Source: Candidatus Pelagibacterales bacterium (lineage in GTDB: Bacteria > Pseudomonadota > Alphaproteobacteria > Pelagibacterales > Pelagibacteraceae). Taken from it: DNA of 40,474 nucleotides. The stretch lies in contig SHAN01000002.1 of NCBI GenBank assembly GCA_004213155.1, forward strand, positions 1-40,474. Reading direction: 5' to 3'. Position numbers and translations under genes: made by a program. Below are positions 1 through 9,639 of this stretch, in pieces (position 1 is the stretch's first letter; every line of letters begins with the position of its first letter). The notes below the pieces were generated by a model, which saw only the letters and a list, made by a program, of their open reading frames with translations, was not told the origin of the DNA and searched no databases.

Positions 1-444
1 AATTTTATAAAAAAACAAACTGTTCTAATAACAACAATAGCTTCAATAATATTTTCTTCATCTGTTTCTTCTTTTGCTGATGAAACTGTAGAAATGTTAA
101 ATAAACTTAATAAAGAATATATGGTTTATTCAAAAAAAATAGTAAAAATTAAAACTGGAGAGACAGTTTTCTGGAAATCAACAAATCCAGGTCACAATGT
201 AGAATTTATCAAAAACGGCTTTCCAGCTGGAGTAGAAAAATTTAAATCAAAAATGAGTAAAGATACTCAATACAAATTTGATGTTCCGGGAATTTATGCT
301 TACTGGTGTACTCCTCATAAAGGTATGGGAATGATTGGATTTGTAGTAGTAGGTGATGATAAATCTAATCTAGAAGCCATCAAATCTTTAAGATACTCTG
401 GGAAATCAAAAAAAATAGCAGCTGAATTGATTAGTCAATTATAA
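1..444 (+). CDS. Pseudoazurin-like blue copper protein, 5'-truncated by the window edge
   Basis: Frame 1 is open from base 1 and gives a signal-peptide-like N-terminus (NFIKKQTVLITTIASIIFSSSVSSFADETVEMLNK). Type-1 copper ligand pattern: NPGHNVEF (His) and YWCTPHKGMGM (Cys/His/Met). Confidence 0.88.
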   Translation, partial: NFIKKQTVLITTIASIIFSSSVSSFADETVEMLNKLNKEYMVYSKKIVKIKTGETVFWKSTNPGHNVEFIKNGFPAGVEKFKSKMSKDTQYKFDVPGIYAYWCTPHKGMGMIGFVVVGDDKSNLEAIKSLRYSGKSKKIAAELISQL

Positions 445-454
445 AATTAAATAG

Positions 455-1243
455 CTAATCATTTCTTTCAGTGTGACCATCAACAGCTATCACTTGTCCT
501 GATACTTTGCTTGAATCTTCTGATATTAAAAATGCACACATTTTTCCTATATCTTCTTCTAAAATCCATTTTTTCATAGAACTCATTGAAATAAAATCTC
601 TCTCTATATTTTTTGGATTTTTTTTCATAAATTTTGCTTTTTCTTTAATAACCCTTTTCATTCTGCTCCCTTTAATTGTTCCAGGACATACAGCATTAAC
701 TCTTATATTAAATTTTCCAAGTTCCATTGCCAAAGATTTTGTAATACCAACAATTGCCCATTTACTAGCTGCATAAGGTGTACGTAATGGGAAGCCAAGT
801 ATACCTGCAGTTGATGAAATATTAATAATAGAACCATTTTTTGATTTTTTAATCATTGGAATTGATAATTTAGTAAAATAAAAGTGACTATTAATATCGA
901 CTTGTATAGTTTTTTCCCAATCTTTAGATTTTAATTTATCTAATGTTCCAGTCGGTCCTGCTATACCAACATTATTTATCAATCCATCAATTTTTTTAGT
1001 TTTTTTTTTTATTTTTTTAAAAAAATTAATAACTTCATTTTCTTTTGAAGCATCACAATTGTAAGTAAATAATCTTTTATTTTTTAAAGGATGTTTATTT
1101 AATTTATTAATAGAGTTAATATCAATATCGCAAATATAAACATATGCACCTCTAGAAAGGCAGATTTTAGCTGTCGCTAAACCAATTCCAGATGCTCCTG
1201 CAGATATAATTATTTTTTTATTCTTTAAAGAATTTAAGGCCAT
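455..1243 (-). CDS. SDR family oxidoreductase
   Basis: GASGIG nucleotide-binding motif, NNVG, ISS...YAASK catalytic Ser/Tyr/Lys, C-terminal SGQVIAVDGH. Confidence 0.9.
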   Translation of the reverse strand: MALNSLKNKKIIISAGASGIGLATAKICLSRGAYVYICDIDINSINKLNKHPLKNKRLFTYNCDASKENEVINFFKKIKKKTKKIDGLINNVGIAGPTGTLDKLKSKDWEKTIQVDINSHFYFTKLSIPMIKKSKNGSIINISSTAGILGFPLRTPYAASKWAIVGITKSLAMELGKFNIRVNAVCPGTIKGSRMKRVIKEKAKFMKKNPKNIERDFISMSSMKKWILEEDIGKMCAFLISEDSSKVSGQVIAVDGHTERND

Positions 1244-1249
1244 TAAGCA

Positions 1250-2269
1250 TTATTTAGATAAAGATTTTTGCAATTCCTTATCAGTAATATAACCTTTTAT
1301 GTTTCCAGCTTTATCAACGACCTCAACAACAATATCTTTTAAAACAATTTTTGGTAAAAATTCTTCTAAAAATTGATCTTCATGAACCTTAAGTCTAGAA
1401 CTTCCTGTTGGCTGAGCTCCATTAGCAGGAGTCATAATTACTTTAGCCTTTAATACTTTTGCTCTATTCACATCTTTTACAAAAGCTGTAACATACTCAT
1501 CAGCGGGATTCATAACTATATCAACTGGGGTTCCAACTTGAACTAATTTTCCAGCATTTAATATACCAATATGATCTCCTAATCTTAAAGACTCATCTAA
1601 ATCGTGAGTAATAAATACAATTGTTTTTTTTAACTGAGACTGAAGATCTATTAATTGTTTTTGCATATCACTTCTTATTAGAGGATCTAACGCACTAAAT
1701 GCTTCATCCATTAACATTATATCTGTATCTGTTGCTAGTGCTCTTGCTAATCCAACACGTTGTTGCATACCTCCAGATAATTGATTTGGATATTGATGTT
1801 CAAAACCATTTAAACCCACAGCTTCAATTTTTTCCATTGCAATTTTATTTCTTTCTTGATCTTGTTTTCCTTGCATTTCTAAACCATACCCAACATTTTG
1901 AATTACAGTTTTATGAGGAAACAAGCCAAATCTTTGAAATACCATACTCATTTTATGTCTTCTGAAATCTATCAACTCTTGATTATTAAGAGACATTACA
2001 TTTGTACCTTCTACTAAAACCTCTCCATCTGTTGGATCAATTAATCTATTTAAATGTCTTATTAAAGTTGATTTACCAGATCCTGAAAGCCCCATACAAA
2101 CAAATGTTTCACCTTCTTCAATTTTTAAAGATACATTATCTAGTCCGACAGTATGTCCAGTTTTCTCAAGAACTTCCTCTTTAGTAGCTCCATCTCTTAC
2201 CATTTGCATTACTGATTTTGGATTATTTCCAAAAATTTTATAAATATTATTGATTTCTATTTTAGACAT
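1250..2269 (-). CDS. proV: Glycine betaine/proline-type ABC transporter, ATP-binding protein (ProV-like, C-terminal CBS-like region)
   Basis: Walker A GLSGSGKST, LSGGMQQRVGLARA signature, Walker B IMLMDEAFSALD; N-terminal IYKIFG typical of ProV. The track ORF starts at 2320, but MSKIEINNIYKIFG at 2269 is the more plausible start. Confidence 0.93.
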   Translation of the reverse strand: MSKIEINNIYKIFGNNPKSVMQMVRDGATKEEVLEKTGHTVGLDNVSLKIEEGETFVCMGLSGSGKSTLIRHLNRLIDPTDGEVLVEGTNVMSLNNQELIDFRRHKMSMVFQRFGLFPHKTVIQNVGYGLEMQGKQDQERNKIAMEKIEAVGLNGFEHQYPNQLSGGMQQRVGLARALATDTDIMLMDEAFSALDPLIRSDMQKQLIDLQSQLKKTIVFITHDLDESLRLGDHIGILNAGKLVQVGTPVDIVMNPADEYVTAFVKDVNRAKVLKAKVIMTPANGAQPTGSSRLKVHEDQFLEEFLPKIVLKDIVVEVVDKAGNIKGYITDKELQKSLSK

Positions 2270-3299
2270 TATTTTTATCCTTTTTAACAGGAGATTGCCT
2301 TTGTTGCAAAGTTTCTCCATAAGATTGTGTTATTCTATCAAGAACAATGGCTAATAACACAATTGCAATACCAGCCTCTGCTGCCCTTCCTACATTAAGT
2401 TGTTGTAATCCCAAAAGTACTTCATCCCCTAATCCTCTTGTTCCTATCATAGAAGCAATAACAACCATTGATAATGCCATCATTGTACATTGGTTAATAC
2501 CCTGCATTATATTTGGTAAAGCTAAGGGCATTTGAACACCCCATAGTTTTTGTTTTCTACTAGCACCAAAAGCATCAGCAGCCTCAATTACTTCTTTATC
2601 TACCAGTCTAATACCTAAATCAGTCAATCTTACTAATGGAGGTACGGCATAAATAAAAGTTGCAATTATTGCAGGAACGGCTCCTAAACCAAATAGCATT
2701 ATACCTGGAATTAAATAAACGAATGCAGGTATAGTTTGCATCAAATCTAATATTGGAAGTATTTTATTTCTTATTCTTTCTGCTCTAGACATTAAAATTC
2801 CAATTGGTAGTCCAAAAATAAGACATAAAAAAATACTTATTACCATTATAGCTGTTGTTTCTATTGCTTTTTGCCAGAATATTGGATGTAAAAATCCAAT
2901 AAAAAAAGTACAAACTCCAACAAAAACAGTAGTCCCTATTTTTCTACCACTTGCAAAATATGCAATTAATGTAACTCCTAGAACTACAGCTGGCCAAGGA
3001 GCCTGTATTAAAAAATTTTTCAACGAGATTAACAAATAAAGCAAAAAATTATTAATTGCTTCAAATATATATCCATAATTCTCGTTTAGATTTTTAAATC
3101 CTATATTAATCCATTTCATTAAAGGAAGATCTAGCCACTTAGGCCATTTTCCAAGCCATGAAAAGTCAGTCAATAATTCACCTACATTTTCAGGTTTTCT
3201 TTTAGAAGAGCTATAACTAATTACTAATAACCAAATAAAAATAAGTAAAAGACCTAAATTAAATATTAGTTTTTTATTTTTTTTTATTAATGAATTCAT
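2262..3299 (-). CDS. proW: Glycine betaine/proline-type ABC transporter permease (ProW-like)
   Basis: Multi-TM protein with typical permease motif EAADAFGASRKQKLWGVQMPLALPNIMQGINQ; adjacent to proV and proX. Confidence 0.93.
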   Translation of the reverse strand: MNSLIKKNKKLIFNLGLLLIFIWLLVISYSSSKRKPENVGELLTDFSWLGKWPKWLDLPLMKWINIGFKNLNENYGYIFEAINNFLLYLLISLKNFLIQAPWPAVVLGVTLIAYFASGRKIGTTVFVGVCTFFIGFLHPIFWQKAIETTAIMVISIFLCLIFGLPIGILMSRAERIRNKILPILDLMQTIPAFVYLIPGIMLFGLGAVPAIIATFIYAVPPLVRLTDLGIRLVDKEVIEAADAFGASRKQKLWGVQMPLALPNIMQGINQCTMMALSMVVIASMIGTRGLGDEVLLGLQQLNVGRAAEAGIAIVLLAIVLDRITQSYGETLQQRQSPVKKDKNNV

Positions 3300-3325
3300 T
3301 TATTTTATTAAGCCACTATTAAAAG

Positions 3326-3347
3326 AAAGAGCCCCGAAGGGCTCTTT
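3326..3347 (-). terminator. Rho-independent terminator/attenuator between proX and proWV
   Basis: Minus strand AAAGAGCCC-TTCG-GGGCTCTTT followed by CTTTT; perfect 9-bp stem with a UUCG loop. Confidence 0.85.
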
Positions 3348-3369
3348 CATAATTATTAAAATTGTTGGA

Positions 3370-4389
3370 TTATAATGCAGCGCTAACTTTTTTAGCAACG
3401 TCTGCTGGTACCCAACTTTTCCACATACTTTCAGTTTTTAAAAACTCTTTAGCAGTTAATTCCATATCACCATCTGACTCGTCTTCGTAGAAGGCTAACA
3501 TTTTGTTAACTGTAGCTGTAGGAATAGTATATTTCTCTAAAAATTCCGTTTCTTTTGGATGAGCTTTTGCCCATGTAGTTAAAACAGATTTTGTTAGAGC
3601 CATATCTCTATATTCACATGCACAACTTTTTTTGTAAGCATCTGGACCGTTTGCTTTGATATCTTCAACAACTGCTGACATACTATTCCAACAGTCAGAA
3701 TCAAATTTAGGTTCTTTTAATCTAACTAGATCAACTTTACCCATTAATCCAGTTGGAGCCCAATAGTAAGTAAAGATAGGTTTTTTCTTAGCGAAAGCAC
3801 CTGCTATTGCAGCATCTAATGCTCCTCCAGAACCTGGGTCAAAATTTGTATAGTATTTGTCTAAACCATATTCAATTTGTTTAACCAAGTTTACAGTGTA
3901 ACAAGTCCAACCTGAAATACAGCTAGTCATTCTACCTTTTGAAGGATCTTCTGGATCTTTAAATAGCGCTGCTATTTTTGGATCTTTCATATCTTCAACT
4001 GATTTTAAATTATATTTATCAGCTGTTGTCTTATCTACATAGAAAGCTTGCTGCGAGTCTGGTGTGTTAACGCCAATATTTTTGATAGTGCCTGCTTGTT
4101 CATGAGGCTCATAGTTAGCAATAATATTGTCGTACCAAACTTCAGTTATAACATCTAATTGACCGTCATAATGAGCAGCCATAATAGGTGTAGTACTACC
4201 TTTTGTAACTTCAACTTGGCAACCATATCCATTTGTAAGAATAAAATCTGCTATAGCAGTATGGATGTTGGCACTACTCCAATCGAAATCTCCCAATCTT
4301 GCTTTACAAGCTGCATTCGCACTAGTATTCACTAATGATATTGCAGAAATAAAGAAAGCAGAAAGAACTAATTTCTTTAAAAACTTCAT
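3370..4389 (-). CDS. proX: Glycine betaine/proline-type ABC transporter substrate-binding protein (ProX-like)
   Basis: Signal peptide, OpuAC-like body (DFDWSSANIHTAIADFIL, YYWAPTGLM), AAGGAG ribosome-binding site just upstream, operon with proWV. Confidence 0.92.
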   Translation of the reverse strand: MKFLKKLVLSAFFISAISLVNTSANAACKARLGDFDWSSANIHTAIADFILTNGYGCQVEVTKGSTTPIMAAHYDGQLDVITEVWYDNIIANYEPHEQAGTIKNIGVNTPDSQQAFYVDKTTADKYNLKSVEDMKDPKIAALFKDPEDPSKGRMTSCISGWTCYTVNLVKQIEYGLDKYYTNFDPGSGGALDAAIAGAFAKKKPIFTYYWAPTGLMGKVDLVRLKEPKFDSDCWNSMSAVVEDIKANGPDAYKKSCACEYRDMALTKSVLTTWAKAHPKETEFLEKYTIPTATVNKMLAFYEDESDGDMELTAKEFLKTESMWKSWVPADVAKKVSAAL

Positions 4390-4522
4390 AGAATTATCTC
4401 CTTAAGTTAAGTTTTAATGTCGTAATTTAATAATGGATAAAGATAAAAGACAAGTTATCTTTTTATATAATACAACTATTAAGTGCATTGAAAAATGCTA
4501 AAATCTAAATAAGCATAGGTAA

Positions 4523-5647
4523 ATGTTAAATATTTCAAAAATAAAAAAAACTAAAACATCTTTAAAGATAAGTTGGAGTGATGGCGAAGAAAGTAATTTT
4601 AATTATCTTTGGTTAAGAGATAACTGCCCAACAGCACATGATAAAGATTCAAATCATAGAATGTTTAATATTCTTCAAGTATCTCAAGAAATAGAAGCGA
4701 AAAAATCAAAAATAAATGAAGAAGGTAAATTGGTTGTAGAATGGAGTGAGGGAAATCATACCAGTTATTATGATCCAAAATGGCTTAGAGAAAATTGCTA
4801 TACAATTAAAAACAAACAAAAATATATTTCACCTTTTCAATTATGGGATAGTTCGTTAGAAAATAATTTAAAATCTATAAGTATTGATCATGATGAAATT
4901 TTAAATACAAAAGAAGGACTAATTAAATGGTTAGAACTTTTACACTATAAAGGTATTGCAATTGTTAAAAATACTCCAATTGAAAAAGAATCAGCATTTC
5001 CAGTATTGAATAGAATAAGTCATACTAGAGAAACTTTTTTTAAAACTCCTTTTGAAGTAATAAATATTCCTAAACCTAATAATTCTGCATATACAGCACA
5101 CGCTCTAAGAAATCATATGGATTTACCTTGGTTTGAAACCCCTCCAGGATATCAATTTCTTCATTGCTTAATAAACTCAGCAGAAGGTGGGGACTCTTCG
5201 GCTGTAGATGGTTTTGCTGTTGCTGATTATTTAAGAAAAAACGAAAAAGATATCTTTGACACATTAGTTAGTATCCCACTTAAGTTTAGAGATAAAGATT
5301 ATACTCAAGAATCTATTAGAGGATTTCATGCTACAGCAATTTCTTTAACAAAAGAGGGTGATTATAATGATATAAGATTTAGTGTCGCTACTATGGATGC
5401 ACTAGATTGTCATCCTGATGTTATGGATAAGGTTTATAAAGCTCACCATAGATTTGGTAATCTTTTGCATGATAACAAATTTCAAATTAAATTTAGATTA
5501 GAGCCAGGTGATATTTTTTCTTTTAATAATAGAAGAGCTCTTCATGGAAGAACCGCTTTTAATCCAAATTCAGGACATCGACATTTACAAGGCTATTATA
5601 TTGATAGAGATGAAATTATAGGAAGATTAAATTTCTTAAAAAAATAA
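4523..5647 (+). CDS. Gamma-butyrobetaine/trimethyllysine hydroxylase-like 2OG-Fe(II) dioxygenase (TauD/TfdA superfamily)
   Basis: N-terminal GBBH-like domain (WLRDNCP), HxD motif in NHMDLPWFETPPGYQFLHC, GGDSSAVDGF, distal His in RRALHGRTAF. Confidence 0.87.
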   Translation: MLNISKIKKTKTSLKISWSDGEESNFNYLWLRDNCPTAHDKDSNHRMFNILQVSQEIEAKKSKINEEGKLVVEWSEGNHTSYYDPKWLRENCYTIKNKQKYISPFQLWDSSLENNLKSISIDHDEILNTKEGLIKWLELLHYKGIAIVKNTPIEKESAFPVLNRISHTRETFFKTPFEVINIPKPNNSAYTAHALRNHMDLPWFETPPGYQFLHCLINSAEGGDSSAVDGFAVADYLRKNEKDIFDTLVSIPLKFRDKDYTQESIRGFHATAISLTKEGDYNDIRFSVATMDALDCHPDVMDKVYKAHHRFGNLLHDNKFQIKFRLEPGDIFSFNNRRALHGRTAFNPNSGHRHLQGYYIDRDEIIGRLNFLKK

Positions 5648-5649
5648 TA

Positions 5650-6294
5650 TTATAAATTCTCAAAAATTAAATTTTTAGATTTATATTTAACAAATAATTT
5701 TTTCGATTTTACAGTATAATAATAAATCTCTTTATTAATTTTATCTAATTTTTTGGTGGATAAAAATTTTTTCTCAAGTACTAAAAATTTTACATGTTTT
5801 AGTTTTGATTTTTTTTTAATTTTTTCTATTGACCATGTTGAAGGAATAAGTAATCCTAAATTTATTTTTTTATTAATTTTATAAATATCAATAAGGTTTT
5901 TCTCTTTAAAAGAAGTAATCGAATATTGTTTTAAATTTTTTATTTCCTTTAAAAGTTTAATTAAATTTAATTTAGAAAATAATGGTTTAATTTCTAGCAT
6001 TAAATAGTATTTATTTTTTGAAATTTTAATTAATTCATTTAACAAAGGTATAGGTGTTCTAAATTGATTACTTATTGTTTTTAAATCATTATAATTGATT
6101 TTAGAAATATACTTATTAACCTTAAATTTAGCTTTTAAGTTAAAATCATGAAAACAAACAATTTTATTATCTAAAGTACAATGCAAATCAGTTTCAATAC
6201 CAAAGTTTTTATTAAAACAATATTTGAATGAATTTATAGTATTTTCTTTAAATTTATTCTTAGCAAGACCACGATGTATAAGGTGTGTAGACAC
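5650..6294 (-). CDS. Glycerophosphodiester phosphodiesterase family protein
   Basis: HRG...ENTINSF, ETDLHCTLDNKIVCFHD, and LMLEIKP (conserved GDPD acidic residues). Confidence 0.85.
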   Translation of the reverse strand: MSTHLIHRGLAKNKFKENTINSFKYCFNKNFGIETDLHCTLDNKIVCFHDFNLKAKFKVNKYISKINYNDLKTISNQFRTPIPLLNELIKISKNKYYLMLEIKPLFSKLNLIKLLKEIKNLKQYSITSFKEKNLIDIYKINKKINLGLLIPSTWSIEKIKKKSKLKHVKFLVLEKKFLSTKKLDKINKEIYYYTVKSKKLFVKYKSKNLIFENL

Positions 6295-6296
6295 AA

Positions 6297-7106
6297 TTAT
6301 ATTCTCGAAACTGGTTTTAATAATTTTAGTATATAATTATGAATTTTGATATTTGAACTAACCAATATATTTCCTGCTTTCACTGCATCATCTTTATTCC
6401 AAGTATTTATTTTTCCACCTGCGTTCTTTATTATTGGAATTAAAGGATGTATATCCCAAATTTTATTAGCACATTGTAATACAACATCCAGTCTACCTTC
6501 AGCTAAATGGCAGTAACTTAACGCATCAGAACATGGAAAGTTCATTAATTTTAAAACTTTTGGAATTTTTAACTGATTTTTTAAGGATATATATCCATGA
6601 AAACCTCCAGCTACTTTAATTAACTTAATTTTTTGTTTTGAATTAACTTTAATTTTTTTTCTTTTATTATTTTCAATAACATAAGAATTTTTAATTCCTG
6701 ATATATAATATTTTCCAAGAACTGGAAAATTTGCCAAACCAAAAATTGGCTTCGATTTATAATTTAAACTAATTAAATTACTCCAAGTTGGGTTTCCTAT
6801 TACAAACGATCTAGTTCCATCTATTGGGTCAATAATCCATGAAAATTCACTTTTAGTTTTTTTATTTGAAAATTCTTCTCCGATAATTTGGTGAGAAGGA
6901 AATTTATTATTTATTTCTTTTCTGATAAATTTTTCAAAAGCTCTATCGATATTTGTAACAGGATCATATTTTCCTTTTTTTTTTAATTTATTATCAACTT
7001 TAAATGAACCTTGAAGTTTTTTAAAATAAACTCTCGTTAATTTTTTTGCTAAATTATTTAGAAAATTAAAATACTTTTTTTTTTCATTATAGTTCAACTC
7101 ATTCAT
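6297..7106 (-). CDS. Inositol monophosphatase/histidinol-phosphatase family protein
   Basis: IMPase motifs: YDPVTNIDRAFEKFIR, IGEEF, WIIDPIDGTRSFVIG, DIHPLIPIIKNAGG. Confidence 0.88.
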   Translation of the reverse strand: MNELNYNEKKKYFNFLNNLAKKLTRVYFKKLQGSFKVDNKLKKKGKYDPVTNIDRAFEKFIRKEINNKFPSHQIIGEEFSNKKTKSEFSWIIDPIDGTRSFVIGNPTWSNLISLNYKSKPIFGLANFPVLGKYYISGIKNSYVIENNKRKKIKVNSKQKIKLIKVAGGFHGYISLKNQLKIPKVLKLMNFPCSDALSYCHLAEGRLDVVLQCANKIWDIHPLIPIIKNAGGKINTWNKDDAVKAGNILVSSNIKIHNYILKLLKPVSRI

Positions 7107-7109
7107 AAA

Positions 7110-8540
7110 TTATCTCCAACCTGTAATTGTTTTAACCTCTAGGTATTCCTCTAGTCCCCAATTACCACCCTCTCTTCCATTACCAGATTGTTGATACCCT
7201 CCAAAAGGCGTTCCTGCATCTGGTGCATTACCATTTATATAGACACATCCAGATCTTAATTTTTTAGCAACACGATGAGCTTTTTCTTTATCTTCAGTTT
7301 GTAAATAATTTCCAAGTCCATAAGAAGTATCATTTACAATAGCTATAGCCTCATCTTCAGATTCAAAAGGTATAATAGAAAGAACTGGTCCAAATATTTC
7401 TTCTTTTGCAATTCTCATATCATTACTTACATTAGTAAAAATAGTAGGTTTAATAAAATACCCTTTATTAAGTTCGTTGGGAGACTCTGGGCCACCAGCT
7501 GATAACGTAGCACCCTCATCTATTCCACTTTTAATTAAATCAATAATTTTGTCATATTGTGTTTTTGAAACTACAGGACCAATATGATCTCCTTTTTTTG
7601 ATGCTACATCAACTTTTATATTATTTGCTTCATCTACTGCCTCTTTAACAGCTCTTGGATAAATAGATTTTTCAACTAACATTCTTGTTGGAGCATCACA
7701 TGATTGTCCAGAATTACTCATAACATTTCTTATTCCATCTCTTACAGCGTTTGTATAAGAGTCTGCAAAAACTATGTTTCCACCTTTGCCGCCAAGTTCT
7801 AGGCATACTCTTTTAATTGTTTCTGCTGCATTTTTTGAAATTAATCTTCCGGCCCTTGTTGATCCAGTAAAAGAGATCATATCAATATCAGGATGACTAG
7901 ATAAATCAGTACCGACTCCTGTACCATTGCCATTTATTAAGTTAAACACACCTTCTGGAAAACCAGACTCATCTATCATCTCGGCAAACAGCATTGCTGA
8001 AATAGGTGAAATTTCTGAAGGTTTAAGGATCATTGTGCATCCAGTTGCTAAAGCAGGAATAACTTTAAGAGCTATTTGATTAATTGGCCAATTCCATGGT
8101 GTAATTAAACCACATACACCAATTGGTTCATAAGTTATGTAATTATTTGATTTTGAGTCAAAATGCTCTTCAAATTTAAAATTTTTTAACCTTAATATAA
8201 AATCCTCTAAATGCGATTGACCAGAGGCTGTTTGAACAGATGAAGCCCAATCAATGGGAGCTCCCATTTCCATAGAAATTGCCTCAGACATTTCATCAAA
8301 TCTTTTTTTGTAAATTTTAAGTAATTTTTCTAAGAGATTTATCCTTTTTTCTTTTGAAGTTTCTTTCCATTTTAAAAAAGCTTTCTTAGCAGCTTGTACT
8401 GCAATATCAGTATCTTTTTTTGACCCTAAAGAAATAACCGCAAAAACATCTTCATTAGAAGGATTAATTACCTCAAAATCATTTCGAATAACTGGCGAAA
8501 CCCACTTACCATTAATATAAAAGTTTTTTTTATCTAGCAT
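7110..8540 (-). CDS. NAD(P)-dependent aldehyde dehydrogenase
   Basis: TPWNWPINQ, FTGSTRAGR, LELGGKG catalytic Glu, NSGQSCDAPTR catalytic Cys, EEIFGPVLSI. Confidence 0.94.
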   Translation of the reverse strand: MLDKKNFYINGKWVSPVIRNDFEVINPSNEDVFAVISLGSKKDTDIAVQAAKKAFLKWKETSKEKRINLLEKLLKIYKKRFDEMSEAISMEMGAPIDWASSVQTASGQSHLEDFILRLKNFKFEEHFDSKSNNYITYEPIGVCGLITPWNWPINQIALKVIPALATGCTMILKPSEISPISAMLFAEMIDESGFPEGVFNLINGNGTGVGTDLSSHPDIDMISFTGSTRAGRLISKNAAETIKRVCLELGGKGGNIVFADSYTNAVRDGIRNVMSNSGQSCDAPTRMLVEKSIYPRAVKEAVDEANNIKVDVASKKGDHIGPVVSKTQYDKIIDLIKSGIDEGATLSAGGPESPNELNKGYFIKPTIFTNVSNDMRIAKEEIFGPVLSIIPFESEDEAIAIVNDTSYGLGNYLQTEDKEKAHRVAKKLRSGCVYINGNAPDAGTPFGGYQQSGNGREGGNWGLEEYLEVKTITGWR

Positions 8541-8566
8541 TTTAAATCAGATTATTATCATATTAA

Positions 8567-9508
8567 TTATATTTCATGACCTTTTTCTTCAGGTTCATTA
8601 TCCTTTAATTCAACAGGAAAACCATCTGCTCTAAAATTTATTTTGTTTAGATCTTCCATTCTTTTAACAATCATAGAAGACCATGCTCTTGAACCATATT
8701 TTTTTTGACCATCTTTAAATATTTTTACTATTAATGGAGAAATTTCTAATGGAGCATTTAACTTATTTGCCAAATTATCAAATAAACTAGTATCTTTAAC
8801 AACTAAATCCATTGTAAAGTTTATATTATAAGAGCCGTTTAAAATAACTTGGCTTTCAGTTTCATGAACAAATGAATTACCAGAAGAAACTTCAATACCC
8901 TTATAAACTTTGGCTAAATCTAAGTTAGATTTTTTTGCAACAGTCCACGCTTCTCCCAAAGCAACCAAATGTACAGAGGCTAAATAATTTGTAATTACTT
9001 TAAGAACTGTAGCTGAACCTAAATCTCCAGTATATAAAACTTTTCTTCCCATTGTGGTTAAAGCTGGCAATATTTTTTTAAAACTATTTTTCTCTCCACC
9101 TACAAATATTGCAATATTTCCTGTTGCAGCTCTGTGGCATCCTCCACTAACTGGTCCATCAAGAGGTATTGCACCTTTTGCTGTTACTAATTTAGATAAT
9201 CTTTTAATTTCAGACTCATCAGTTGTACTCATTTCAAGCCAGATTTTATTTTTAGAAATTCCCTCAATCAAACCATCTTTGGACTCCATTACTTCAGAAC
9301 AAATTAATGGTGATGGCAAACATGTAATTATTAAATCAACTTCTTCTGCTAATTCTTTTGGAGAATTTGAAATTTTAGCTCCTCTTGAGGCAAAATCTTT
9401 AGTTATATTTTTATCTATATCTATTACAGTTAAATCAAAATTATTACGCAATAGACTTCCAGCAAGTTTTGCTCCAACATTGCCCAATCCTATAAAACCT
9501 ATTTTCAT
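8567..9508 (-). CDS. 3-hydroxyisobutyrate dehydrogenase-like beta-hydroxyacid dehydrogenase
   Basis: N-terminal GFIGLGNVGAKLAGSL, DGPVSGGCHRAATGNIAIFVGG, KVITNYLAS catalytic Lys region. Confidence 0.9.
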   Translation of the reverse strand: MKIGFIGLGNVGAKLAGSLLRNNFDLTVIDIDKNITKDFASRGAKISNSPKELAEEVDLIITCLPSPLICSEVMESKDGLIEGISKNKIWLEMSTTDESEIKRLSKLVTAKGAIPLDGPVSGGCHRAATGNIAIFVGGEKNSFKKILPALTTMGRKVLYTGDLGSATVLKVITNYLASVHLVALGEAWTVAKKSNLDLAKVYKGIEVSSGNSFVHETESQVILNGSYNINFTMDLVVKDTSLFDNLANKLNAPLEISPLIVKIFKDGQKKYGSRAWSSMIVKRMEDLNKINFRADGFPVELKDNEPEEKGHEI

Positions 9509-9639
9509 AAATACTCCTAAATGTTGATTAAATTCATTATTTTAAATTATATTATGTTTATACATTTTACAAATAACTTGACCTAAAATTAAATTTATTA
9601 CAATGTTATATAATTTTTATTTTAATAAATGGTAATATT

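Noticed and set aside
507-776. 89-aa + strand ORF
   Set aside because: Antisense within the SDR gene.
1699-2184. Two + strand ORFs (88 and 60 aa)
   Set aside because: Antisense to proV; low-complexity Leu-rich shadow translations.
9054-9527. 157-aa + strand ORF antisense to the HIBDH-like gene
   Set aside because: Opposite-strand shadow of a well-supported dehydrogenase; no recognisable domain.
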